Below the pieces are notes generated by a model, which was given only the letters and a program-made list of their open reading frames with translations, was not told the DNA's origin and searched no databases. From positions 1 to 13,590 of the forward strand of contig JABJMI010000244.1 of NCBI GenBank assembly GCA_018659505.1: DNA of 13,590 nt. The letters run 5' to 3'. This stretch comes from Planctomicrobium sp. (GTDB lineage: Bacteria > Planctomycetota > Planctomycetia > Planctomycetales > Planctomycetaceae). This document shows positions 1-7,351 of the stretch, piece by piece. Position numbers and translations under genes: made by a program. The first letter of the stretch is position 1. Every line of letters starts with the position of its first letter.

Positions 1-290
1 CGACCTTCTGCCATTACAAAAGCAGCCGCGATAAATGTCATCCAAATCAAAGCCAGCCGAGCGACTTCTTCGCTCCACGAAATCGGTGCTCCAAAAAAGT
101 AGCGGGCAAAGACCTGTGCACCCATGGTGCTTACGATCAGGAACAAGAAGAGGGACGCGAGCGATTGTTCTCCCAGGATCATCCAGCGAATCGAACGTGA
201 AAAGGGCAACGTCGAAACGGAATTGTTATCAGTTCCATCTGCTGGAGGAATTGTCGTAGGCGAGGTTGTTGTTTCGTTGACTCCGGTCAT
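1..290 (-). CDS. dctQ: TRAP transporter small permease DctQ (partial, N-terminal 96 residues)
   Basis: Translating the minus strand from the ATG at 290-288 gives an open frame that runs off the left edge of the window. A polar Thr/Pro-rich N-terminus of about 33 residues leads into a first membrane segment (around SLASLFLFLIVSTMGAQVFA). Next comes RYFFGAPISWSEEVARLAL, followed by IWMTFIAAAFVMAEG. The W-[ST]-E-E-x-[AS]-R signature after a first helix is typical of TRAP DctQ subunits, which form the small membrane part of tripartite ATP-independent periplasmic transporters. The start codon overlaps the stop of the upstream dctP as ATGA, indicating translational coupling. The large permease DctM would be expected just beyond the left edge but cannot be seen. 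Identification is by signature and by the neighbouring solute-binding gene. Confidence 0.88.
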   Translation of the reverse strand, partial: MTGVNETTTSPTTIPPADGTDNNSVSTLPFSRSIRWMILGEQSLASLFLFLIVSTMGAQVFARYFFGAPISWSEEVARLALIWMTFIAAAFVMAEG

Positions 291-1309
291 GGCTTCTGGC
301 TCTCCTCCGGTTCGGAAGTGATGCGGTTATAAAGCTCGCTGAAGGCGTAGCCGGTTGAGAAATGTTCTCGTGCTCGTTTGCGAAAGGCATCGACATCGAC
401 ATCTTCGACAATCTGCATGGTTCCGTCATTTCGCCATTCTTCAATGAGTCTGATCTCGTCTTTGATCGTCCCAGCATTGACCTCTTTGCCCAATTCTTGA
501 ACAGCATTCATAAGATGGGTCTGTTGCTCTGGACTTAATCTTTGCCATGCTCGTTCATTCATAAGAATTTGCACAGATGATTGAATATGACCTGTGACGT
601 TCAAACATTTTTGCACTTCGTGGAACCCCATCGCTTTTATCACAGGGACGGGGTTTTCCTGGCCATCCGCGATTCCTTGTTGAAGTGCCAGATAGACTTC
701 CGCAAAAGAGATGGGCATTGGACTGGCTCCCAAAGCTTCTCCGGATGCCTGCCAGATTCGTGCTCCCGGAAGTCGCAAGCGAAAACCCTCAAGATCATCA
801 GGGTGTCGAATAGGAACATTCGAGGTGATATGCCGCGAGCCGTATGCCCATGTATCTAAGACACGAACTCCATAACGAACGCGAAGTTCTTCCCAGTGTG
901 GCGCCATCTCTTCGCCACGAGCCGTTTCCAGCATGTGATCTAAATCACGCGATGCAAATGCCGCATCCAGGACACCCAGCGGAGGATGCCACATCGCTAA
1001 AAATGAAGGTCCAGAAATCGCCAAGTCGAGTTCACCAGCGACCAGCTGCTCCAGCAATTCAGCTTCACTACCAAGCTGCGCCGCTGGATAGACGGTCACA
1101 TCTAGATCATCGGTGATCTTCTGTAATCGTTCAGCGAGATGAGCCGTTCCGTACGAATGTGTCGGCGCACTGACTTCATAAACATGCGCCATCTTCAGCC
1201 GTAACGGTTTGTCGCTATCATTGCCTGATTGACAACCGCAAATCGCGAGTGCAAAGAGCGTAAGCACTCGACTCTGCCACAATATTATTAGAGGGGATTT
1301 TCGATTCAT
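287..1309 (-). CDS. dctP: TRAP transporter solute-binding protein DctP, predicted lipoprotein
   Basis: This 340-residue protein is the extracytoplasmic binding component of a TRAP transporter; it captures a small, usually carboxylated, solute and hands it to DctQM. The chosen ATG (1309-1307) gives a clean signal sequence (MNRKSPLIILWQSRVLTLFA) ending in ICGC. That suggests a lipobox with Cys26 as the lipidated residue, with Cys24 an outside alternative. The frame also extends to a TTG at 1402, but that would add a polar stretch ahead of the signal. Family marks include QLGSEAELLEQLVAGELDLA (about 78-97), DLEGFRLRLPG (172-182) with the expected carboxylate-binding Arg179, and the SFAEVYLALQQGIADGQENP block (201-220). 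TRAP binding proteins in proteobacteria are usually soluble, so the lipid anchor is a mild departure. The ligand cannot be named. The preceding gene ends 136 nt upstream. Confidence 0.92.
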   Translation of the reverse strand: MNRKSPLIILWQSRVLTLFALAICGCQSGNDSDKPLRLKMAHVYEVSAPTHSYGTAHLAERLQKITDDLDVTVYPAAQLGSEAELLEQLVAGELDLAISGPSFLAMWHPPLGVLDAAFASRDLDHMLETARGEEMAPHWEELRVRYGVRVLDTWAYGSRHITSNVPIRHPDDLEGFRLRLPGARIWQASGEALGASPMPISFAEVYLALQQGIADGQENPVPVIKAMGFHEVQKCLNVTGHIQSSVQILMNERAWQRLSPEQQTHLMNAVQELGKEVNAGTIKDEIRLIEEWRNDGTMQIVEDVDVDAFRKRAREHFSTGYAFSELYNRITSEPEESQKP

Positions 1310-1445
1310 CCACGAGGTCCGAAAGCGATTGAAGTGAAATGGAGTCTGGAGCCTACCGATTGGTTGAACGCTGAGCAACGTCGTTGCGTTTGTATTACTC
1401 AAGGTAAATCTTTTCGTCTCTCAAACTTCCTGTTCGATATGTGAC

Positions 1446-2846
1446 TCAAACTTCAGCGATCACTCCAGTGCTATCGGAAAATCGGTTCGTTTCAATCCCG
1501 AGTCGTTGAAGCATGGTAACATACAGATTCGAGAGCGGGATGTCCTCGTGGGAAATCTCTTGCTGCCATGGTTCGCGTCCGCCTGACCATGGTCCGCCTT
1601 GTGGATTGCTTCCCGCGAAGTTGAGATAATGTCCATGCTTTAAGCCCATGTTTTTTCCACCAGCTAGAAGCAATGGGTAGTTTCTGGAAAGGTGAAAGGC
1701 ACTCGAAGCTGATCCAAATAGCAACATTGTATTGTCGAGCATGTTCCCTTCTTGCCCAGCTTCGGGAGTTGCTTTGAGCTTGGCTGCAAACTTACCGAAC
1801 TCTTCGCTGAGAAATCTGCAATACTTCCCGAAGTTTTCCCAGCCACCGGGGTTTTTCGTTTCATGCGAAAGTTGATGTGTGAGATGAAAACCGACTGCGC
1901 GAGCAAGGTAGTCGCTAACACCGATTCCGTTCTCTCTGCCCAGCTGGTAAGTCACAACGCGAGTGGAATCAGTTTTAAAAGCGAGATAAATCAGTTCAAA
2001 CATCGTTTCCAAATACTCGCGAGGATCACTTGGAGTGATGTCAAGTTTCAAGTGATCGACATCAACCTGAGGTAACGGGATCGACATCCATCGTTTGGAT
2101 TTTTCAACTTTGATTTCGGTATCTCGAACAGATTGAAGATATTCGTCCAATGTCTTTTGATCAGTTTTGGAAAGTTTTTTGCGTAACGATTGAGCATCGG
2201 CAAGTAGATCGTCCAATGCACTTTCCGTGATTGCGAGACGCTTCGCTGCATTTTGTGAATTCTTCACAAAGAGCTTGTCAAAGATTTGCTTCGGTCGATG
2301 TTCAGCCGGAATGGCTCTCCCGTTGCGACTGAAGGACAAAGTATGAGCTCCACGAGGAGTACCGGTTCCACCATCAGTTGAAAGGACTAGAGAAGAGATA
2401 CGAGTCTGATCTCCGATATGTGCGGCAACGACCTGATCGAGTGACATGGAGTTTTGATATTCACCAGCCCCTCCTGTCGAAGCACCCGTTAGGAATTGAT
2501 CGGCATTGGAGTGTCCGTGAATGCTTCTGGCTGCCGGATGAGAGAGACCGGAAAAAATGGTTAACTCGTCCCGTAATGGTTCAAGCGGTTCAAGGCATTT
2601 TGTGAATGTGTAATCTTTTCCGCTTCCATGCGGGAACCAAAGCCAATCCTTGTGAGCAGGGTCTTCTGCGAGCGGCATCGGAACCCCATCTGGGAAGTAG
2701 AAACAGGCAAGCCGCTTGCGAGGTTGTGCATCTTTTTTTGCGGCAGAGACCGATTTCCCGAGGGAACTCAAAGTCGGAAGAGCAAGCGCGACTCCCGCTC
2801 CACGCAGGAATTGACGGCGATCAAGTGATCTGAAGTATTCATTCAT
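1446..2846 (-). CDS. Tat-exported DUF1552 family protein
   Basis: This 466-residue protein begins MNEYFRSLDRRQFLRGAGVA, a twin-arginine signal (Arg10-Arg11, then QFL), followed by a hydrophobic stretch ending near SVSAA. It is therefore predicted to be exported folded. The mature part matches the DUF1552 family, with RLACFYFPDGVPMPLAED near the start, HGHSNADQFLTGASTGG around residue 115, and a C-terminal LLFGSASSAFHLSRNYPLLL then GLKHGHYLNF. No biochemical function is established for DUF1552. In planctomycetes such genes typically sit next to a DUF1592/DUF1588 cytochrome-like gene, as here with that gene 103 nt upstream, so the two probably act together in the cell envelope. The ATG at 2846 is preferred over a TTG at 2858 because it places the RR motif normally. 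No strong Shine-Dalgarno sequence precedes it. Confidence 0.9.
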   Translation of the reverse strand: MNEYFRSLDRRQFLRGAGVALALPTLSSLGKSVSAAKKDAQPRKRLACFYFPDGVPMPLAEDPAHKDWLWFPHGSGKDYTFTKCLEPLEPLRDELTIFSGLSHPAARSIHGHSNADQFLTGASTGGAGEYQNSMSLDQVVAAHIGDQTRISSLVLSTDGGTGTPRGAHTLSFSRNGRAIPAEHRPKQIFDKLFVKNSQNAAKRLAITESALDDLLADAQSLRKKLSKTDQKTLDEYLQSVRDTEIKVEKSKRWMSIPLPQVDVDHLKLDITPSDPREYLETMFELIYLAFKTDSTRVVTYQLGRENGIGVSDYLARAVGFHLTHQLSHETKNPGGWENFGKYCRFLSEEFGKFAAKLKATPEAGQEGNMLDNTMLLFGSASSAFHLSRNYPLLLAGGKNMGLKHGHYLNFAGSNPQGGPWSGGREPWQQEISHEDIPLSNLYVTMLQRLGIETNRFSDSTGVIAEV

Positions 2847-2949
2847 TTCAACAACCAATATTCGTATGTAATACCGTGACGCTTATCAATCAGTTTATCG
2901 GACATCTATGAGCCACTCCAAGTCCAATCGCTAATATTGAAGCCTTGGC

Positions 2950-5646
2950 TCATCTGGACTGGAATAAGTCGCTGATCACGATCAGTGTGACCAAATCCTC
3001 GAGACCGTCTCCATGTTTTCGCAGTTCGGAAGTAATGCGATCAACGCTGGAACGATCAGCGAATGTGAGTGGTCTTCCAAGTGCAAATGTTGTCATTTTG
3101 TGAGTTAAAGCTCTAGCGAATTGATCCTGCCGATTGATGAGAAGATATCTCTTCAACCCATCGATGCCAGCAAGTTCCTGCTTGTTGAATAAAGCGCTGG
3201 TCGCTTCGACCGGTTTCCCATCAATCATCGTTCGCCAGCTTCCGACGGCGTCGAAATTTTCAAACGCGATTCCCCAGGGATCGATCTTCGCATGACACGA
3301 CATGCACGCTGCATGATTGCGATGATTCTCGATGCGTTGTTTCAGCGTTAACTTCGCAATCTCAGGATCAGCGAGGTCGATCTCGGGAACGGCAGGTGGC
3401 GGAGGGGGAGGCGGGTCGTTCAGTAATCGATCTAATAACCAGATCCCACGTTTCAGCGGGTGAGAATCTTTGCCGTCTGAGTTCATGGCAAGCAAACCAG
3501 CATGAGTTAAGAGCCCGCCTCGGTGGAGATTTGCAGGGAACTCTACCGGACGAAATTGGTTGCCATGAACATTTGGCAATCCATAATGTTGTGCCAGCCT
3601 TTCATTGACGAGCGTGTAATCCGTGTGCAAGAAATTCATCACACTCTCATTTTCTCGCAACAGATGATCGAAGAAAACGACAGGCTCTTTGAGCATTGCT
3701 TCCTTCAAAGTCGACTCAAATTGCGGATGGTCTTTTCTGTCCACTTTCAGGAACTCAAGTAATTGCAGGTTCAACCATTGACTGACAAACTGTTGAGAGA
3801 ATCGCTCGGAACGTGCATCAGCTAACATCCTTTTCACTTGCATCTCGAGTCTCTCAGGAGAATTTAATTCGCCTTTGGCAGCGAGGGAGAGTAGCTCTTC
3901 ATCAGGAGTGCTGCACCACAGAAACATCGCGAGTCTCGTCGCCAGTTCGTATTGATTGATTAAACTTTCTTCTTCGACAGGGAAGGAATTTACCAGATAC
4001 AGAAAGTTTGGGGATGAAAGTACGTTCGCTAAAACTTCGATCATCGCTGACTGGAAATCTGAACAATCTGGACGGATCGTATTCAACAGTTCAAGCTTTT
4101 TCTGTATCTCTTCAGCAGAGACTTCTCGCCTCCAAACGCGGGGCATAAACTCTTCTAGGATCTGTCTCGCATAGGTTGTTTCATCACTCTTATGTTCATT
4201 TGGAAAGAAGATACAGGTGTGCGATTCAGGCGGCCATTGACCGTAGACAGGAGCTGTCACCTCCACGTAATCGATTTGAATATCGCCTTGAGAGACAGAA
4301 CTGTTCACGAATTTGATATATTCTGATGGGCTCGGAAGATCGCCCATTTTCGAAATTTTCCTGACCGAATTGCGGGGGTAGATATCCCCGACTGGGATCT
4401 CCCATTGATAGAATTGAGGACTCTCAGGAGGAGCATCCACAAGGAGACCAGCTTGACTGATTCGAACTGAGGCGTGAGAGTCATTACTCGCTTGCCAGCC
4501 GAACTCAAGTTGCATACTTGGAATGCGTTTCTCTTCCCCAGCGGCGCGCGAGGCACGAACACGGACGCGTAATGTTCCACGTTCGGGGATTTGGTCTCCG
4601 AGTTCAACGATGAGATTTCTTCTCGGTGGAATGATCGCAACAGCTTCGATTTCGGCAGGTTTCTCAGCCTGAGTTTGCGTTGGACTCCAGGCATACTTCG
4701 CACCGGAATACCGCCAAGTTGATCGCGCTGTGCGTCCCGAACTTAGCTCTTTGTAATACGTGTTCGAATGTGGCTTTCGAAAAGATGCTTCAAGTTTTTC
4801 TAAAGTCTCCTTCTGTTTTTCTGGATCGTCTTGAAGGTCTTGCTTCGCTTTCTCCAGTTCTGCGTTCTGTTTCTCCCACTCCCTGGCGGATGCCGCCTTC
4901 ATCGTGACACCCCAATGAAGTGGCTCCGGTTGAGGACCGGAGACTGTCGCTCTTAGCAACGCTTTTCGACTCAACTCTCTGTATGTTTCAAGTTGAGAGG
5001 GTGAGATCTGCAATGTCTCGGAACTATTCTGGAAGCCGTCTCCCGAAACTGGATCAGGCGGTAAGTCCTTTGCGAAGTTGTAGGGAAGCCCCAAAATATC
5101 TTGCAAAGCATAGTTGTACTCATAGCGAGTCATTCTACGAAATGAAGAGTGCCCTTGTTCGGTCCGCCGGATCATCGAAGCGACCTGAATCTCTCGGGAA
5201 AGCCAATCGATGATTTTCCGGCGATTCTCGTCAGTCAGTTCGTTGTCTTCCGGAGGCATTTCGCCATTCGTCAGGACAGCGAGAACTTCAAGCCACCAGT
5301 TGACATCTTCTCCATGAAGTAAATCAGGATCGAGAGTATCAATGCGGATATTCCCTTCTTGAGTCTCCGCTCCATGACAGTCGACGCAGGATGCCTTTAA
5401 GAGTGCTTGAATCTCTTGTTGAAAAACTTCAAGCTGAGGCTCCGGTGCAGCAGTCAATTCGGGCTGAGTATGTTGCAAATACTTCGACCGAAGTGCTCCT
5501 TCCGTTTTGAGTTCCTCAAGGCTCAACGAAGTTTCACTCTGAGGCGTTTGTACATTGCCTTCACCGGCGCCTTGAGCTTCGACTAATTGGGCTTGTGCAG
5601 TCAGCAATACGCCACAACAGCAAATGAAAGTTTTTAAGAGAGTCAT
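2950..5646 (-). CDS. Secreted planctomycete cytochrome-like protein (PSCyt1, DUF1587-1595-1592-1588-1585)
   Basis: This 898-residue exported protein starts with a signal peptide (MTLLKTFICCCGVLLTAQAQ). A cytochrome-type region has C87-V-D-C90-H91 in LLKASCVDCHGAETQEGNIR. DUF1587 follows near residues 165-190 (FRRMTRYEYNYALQDILGL). A predicted coiled coil (about 252-292, Glu/Lys/Gln-rich) and a beta-rich region (about 310-465) fill the middle. DUF1595 lies near 495-550, DUF1592 near 560-690 and DUF1588 near 705-755. A second CxxCH (C781-M-S-C784-H785) comes next and DUF1585 ends the protein. Seven consecutive prolines (745-751) lie in DUF1588, where proline runs are typical of the family. The motifs suggest covalent haem c and periplasmic redox work, but haem attachment has not been shown here and the substrate is unknown. 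The signal-peptide ATG follows a 178-nt gap that contains an inverted-repeat element. Confidence 0.9.
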   Translation of the reverse strand: MTLLKTFICCCGVLLTAQAQLVEAQGAGEGNVQTPQSETSLSLEELKTEGALRSKYLQHTQPELTAAPEPQLEVFQQEIQALLKASCVDCHGAETQEGNIRIDTLDPDLLHGEDVNWWLEVLAVLTNGEMPPEDNELTDENRRKIIDWLSREIQVASMIRRTEQGHSSFRRMTRYEYNYALQDILGLPYNFAKDLPPDPVSGDGFQNSSETLQISPSQLETYRELSRKALLRATVSGPQPEPLHWGVTMKAASAREWEKQNAELEKAKQDLQDDPEKQKETLEKLEASFRKPHSNTYYKELSSGRTARSTWRYSGAKYAWSPTQTQAEKPAEIEAVAIIPPRRNLIVELGDQIPERGTLRVRVRASRAAGEEKRIPSMQLEFGWQASNDSHASVRISQAGLLVDAPPESPQFYQWEIPVGDIYPRNSVRKISKMGDLPSPSEYIKFVNSSVSQGDIQIDYVEVTAPVYGQWPPESHTCIFFPNEHKSDETTYARQILEEFMPRVWRREVSAEEIQKKLELLNTIRPDCSDFQSAMIEVLANVLSSPNFLYLVNSFPVEEESLINQYELATRLAMFLWCSTPDEELLSLAAKGELNSPERLEMQVKRMLADARSERFSQQFVSQWLNLQLLEFLKVDRKDHPQFESTLKEAMLKEPVVFFDHLLRENESVMNFLHTDYTLVNERLAQHYGLPNVHGNQFRPVEFPANLHRGGLLTHAGLLAMNSDGKDSHPLKRGIWLLDRLLNDPPPPPPPAVPEIDLADPEIAKLTLKQRIENHRNHAACMSCHAKIDPWGIAFENFDAVGSWRTMIDGKPVEATSALFNKQELAGIDGLKRYLLINRQDQFARALTHKMTTFALGRPLTFADRSSVDRITSELRKHGDGLEDLVTLIVISDLFQSR

Positions 5647-5703
5647 GAATGACCGGTTCTATACTATTAAGAGATGAGTCTGACCTGCCCGCTTCGAAAC
5701 AAT

Positions 5704-5790
5704 CAACACGGAGAACACTGAGGACAGCATTGCGTTCAACGCATCGTTTTTCCTCCGTGTCTCCGCGCCTCTGTGGTGAATTTCTTTATC
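5704..5790. repeat. Inverted-repeat element E1 (CACAGAGG-type arms, palindromic core)
   Basis: The element fills most of the gap between the amidohydrolase and the cytochrome-like gene. Read on the minus strand it runs from an arm at 5790-5749 (containing TTCACCACAGAGGCGCGGAG and then ACACGGAGGAAAA), through an 18-nt core at 5743-5726 (TGCGTTGAACGCAATGCT), to an opposing arm at about 5728-5704 with the reverse orientation (plus-strand CACGGAGAACACTGAGGACA). The arms are built from roughly 8-nt degenerate units (CACAGAGG, CGCGGAGA, CACGGAGG). Within the core TGCGTT and AACGCA are perfectly complementary around one base, so a stem-loop is likely. A diverged copy lies at 12944-13014. Its function is unknown; it resembles a small non-autonomous mobile or REP-like element. 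Confidence 0.6.
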
Positions 5791-5824
5791 AAATAGTGAA
5801 GCTACTAGATGCACGAAGAGTTAT

Positions 5825-6781
5825 TTATTTCAATGGTAGCCGGTAAGCAGCAGCGGAATTCTTCCAATAGAAATGCTCACGAGCATCTTGACCATGAGGG
5901 CTGATGAATTGGTCGACGAGTTCAACCAAGCTTGCGTACGTACCTGTATGTTTCGTGACTGGCCAATTGCTTCCATAGATGAGGCGATCTTTTCCGAAAT
6001 TCCCCCAGAGCACCTCAAGTACAGATTGATAGTGATCAATATTTTGAGGTGCGGGTTGAGGAATTGAGCGTTGGTAAAGACCGGAGATTTTGCAATAGAC
6101 GTTCTTATTCTTTGCCAAACTTTTAACGGCTGCCTTCCATTTTTTATTCGGAGCCTTTCCGTCGAAGTCATAACCAAGGCAATGATTGACAACAATTTGA
6201 AGATTTGGAATTGCCTGCGCCACGCCGTCGACAATCTGAATTCCAGCGATACCGCCACCATTTGTTAGATAATCCATAGTCAGATTATGCTTTGCCAAGA
6301 GCCTGAGATTATCCAGGACAAGGCTATCTTTGAAGTCAATTGTTTTTGCGCCTCTTGGTCGCACACCGACAAATCGTTTGTCCTTCTTGAACCGCAAAAG
6401 TTGTTGTTCGAAGTCTTTACGATAGACATCAATGTTGCCAACGAGACCGAGATAAAACTCGTCTCCATCGACCTCATCAAGAACCCATTGATTGTCTTCC
6501 AAGTGATCACTCGCCTCAACAATGACCACTCCAGTGACTCCAGACGCCTTCGCGAGTTTGGAATATTCGGGCGCCAAATGAGGCTTAAAGAGAACTTTAT
6601 CATCCTTACTCGGCCAAGCCATTTCGATATCTCTACGAGTATCAAAGAGATGGATATGAGTATCAATAAGATGTTTCACGGGAATCCGATCTTCAGCGAA
6701 GATTGAACTCGTAAACGGGATTAGCAAAAGCATCAGAAATATACGTGTCATGGTTTCAATTCGCTTGTTATTAATTCGCAT
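5825..6781 (-). CDS. Secreted TIM-barrel amidohydrolase (amidohydrolase 2 / COG3618-like)
   Basis: This 318-residue protein has an N-terminal signal peptide (hydrophobic IFLMLLLIPFTSSIFAED) and then a metal-dependent hydrolase barrel. HLIDTHIHLFD supplies the metal-binding His42 and His44. IPNLQIVVNHCLG supplies a barrel His200, YCKISGLY the expected Lys231, and DRLIYGSNWPV the strand-8 signature. Relatives include lactonases and dicarboxylate-lactone hydrolases, so a sugar lactone or similar substrate is reasonable but unproven. The usual strand-8 Asp is Asn272 here. The ATG at 6781 is chosen because AGAAGAGG lies 10 nt upstream; an internal ATG at 6751 would give a shorter signal peptide with a weaker ribosome site. 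It is the first gene of the leftward cluster, and the E1 repeat separates it from the next gene, so co-transcription is uncertain. Confidence 0.85.
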   Translation of the reverse strand: MRINNKRIETMTRIFLMLLLIPFTSSIFAEDRIPVKHLIDTHIHLFDTRRDIEMAWPSKDDKVLFKPHLAPEYSKLAKASGVTGVVIVEASDHLEDNQWVLDEVDGDEFYLGLVGNIDVYRKDFEQQLLRFKKDKRFVGVRPRGAKTIDFKDSLVLDNLRLLAKHNLTMDYLTNGGGIAGIQIVDGVAQAIPNLQIVVNHCLGYDFDGKAPNKKWKAAVKSLAKNKNVYCKISGLYQRSIPQPAPQNIDHYQSVLEVLWGNFGKDRLIYGSNWPVTKHTGTYASLVELVDQFISPHGQDAREHFYWKNSAAAYRLPLK

Positions 6782-6852
6782 GGATGAAAGACCTCTTCTC
6801 TAAACTGCCGTGTTAACGACTGCTAACAAGAGACTTGACTAACCTTGTGGAT

Positions 6853-6874
6853 CACCACAATTATTATTGTGATG
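6853..6874. promoter_or_regulatory. AT-rich dyad, possible operator
   Basis: CACAAT (6856-6861), a TATT spacer and ATTGTG (6866-6871) form a perfect dyad. Two further matching pairs lie outside one mismatch, giving eight of nine pairs. The dyad lies about 70 nt upstream of the amidohydrolase start in a divergent intergenic region, a suitable place for a regulator site. No regulator gene is present in the window, so the role is inferred from symmetry and position only. Confidence 0.25.
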
Positions 6875-6916
6875 GAACGAAAGAAAGAATCAAAGTAACC
6901 GTTCATGAAAAAACAT

Positions 6917-6949
6917 TGAACAGAAGGAAGCAGAGAGAGCAGAGGAGTT
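6917..6949. repeat. Solo degenerate repeat arm (AGCAGAGG units)
   Basis: The plus strand reads GAACAGAAGGAAGCAGAGAG followed by AGCAGAGGAGTTTT. This is a purine-rich run of roughly 8-9-nt units similar in style to the arms of the complete inverted elements. No matching opposite arm was found nearby, so it may be a remnant. Confidence 0.3.
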
Positions 6950-7019
6950 TTGTAGGTTTACTTTTTGTGAATCACTTTGAGCCTTCCCACTATATGTAAT
7001 TCCAAAAATTCTAAATATT

Positions 7020-7045
7020 GAATCACCGCAGAGGAAGGTAAGAGT
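7020..7045 (+). repeat. Solo repeat arm of the CACAGAGG type
   Basis: GAATCACCGCAGAGGAAGG on the plus strand shares TCACC-R-CAGAGG with the long arm of element E1 (TTCACCACAGAGGCGCGGAG, minus strand of 5790-5749). The similarity fades after about 12 nt and no partner arm follows, so this is read as a decayed or partial copy. Confidence 0.35.
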
Positions 7046-7068
7046 TTACGACATTGACACTATTGCCT

Positions 7069-7185
7069 AGTCACGAAATACACAAATGACACGAAAAGAG
7101 TGTCGCGGCAGGCAAAGCTGCTTGCACCGCTGAACATGTCTATTTCATTATGTTTTTTTTCGTGTGGTTCGTGATTTTCGTGGTT
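7069..7185. repeat. Inverted-repeat element E4 (CACGAA-type arms) with inner hairpin
   Basis: The left arm at 7069-7097 (AGTCACGAAATACACAAATG, then ACACGAAAA) and the reverse complement of the right arm at 7157-7185 (AACCACGAAAATCACGAACC, then ACACGAAAA) align without gaps. They match at 18 of 25 positions before a shared A-run. The arms consist of CACGAA-type units of about 9-10 nt. Inside the loop is a smaller hairpin: GCGG (7105-7108) with CCGC (7127-7130), and GCAA (7112-7115) with TTGC (7122-7125). The layout matches that of E1 although the arm sequence differs. Confidence 0.55.
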
Positions 7186-7351
7186 AAGAGACCGTCGAAC
7201 TTTCGGCCTTTGAACGGTTATAAACCAAAGAGTACGACATCCCCAGTCTCGCGTATGTCCAAAACACATCCCACTTCTTCACTCTAGTTCAGTTGCTTCC
7301 AGCGAGCGATCTTTGCAAGATGTGAATAAGATTCAAACCATTTCTGACTCT

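Larger units (their letters stand above)
6782..7351. other. Divergent intergenic region (about 570 nt)
   Basis: This stretch separates the leftward amidohydrolase from the rightward sulfatase and should hold both promoters, but no convincing -35/-10 pair stands out. It contains a ribosome site for the amidohydrolase (minus-strand AGAAGAGG), an AT-rich dyad at 6853-6874 and an imperfect dyad at 6811-6828 (TGTTA...TAACA). It also holds two solo repeat arms at 6917-6949 and 7020-7045, and a full inverted element at 7069-7185. No coding frame in it has a recognisable product. Confidence 0.55.

Noticed and set aside
2908..2960. ATGAGCCA and TGGCTCAT inverted pair around the stop of the cytochrome-like gene, considered as a terminator
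   Set aside because: The loop is 30 nt and there is no U-tract. Another pair (AGTCCA and TGGACT) would cross it, so no stable terminator can be supported.
3393..3416. Run of seven prolines in the cytochrome-like protein
   Set aside because: Striking for translation, but proline runs at this point are typical of DUF1588 proteins, so it is noted as a family trait rather than a finding.
6287..6706. A 139-codon plus-strand open frame
   Set aside because: It lies entirely antisense to the amidohydrolase, whose domain motifs are clear, and its product has no recognisable family features.
7060..7269. A 69-codon minus-strand open frame with His/Glu/Asn-rich N-H-E-N-H-E-P-H-E repeats
   Set aside because: It is a translation of the CACGAA-type repeat arms of element E4. 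The peptide periodicity follows from the DNA repeat, and there is no ribosome site or recognisable domain.
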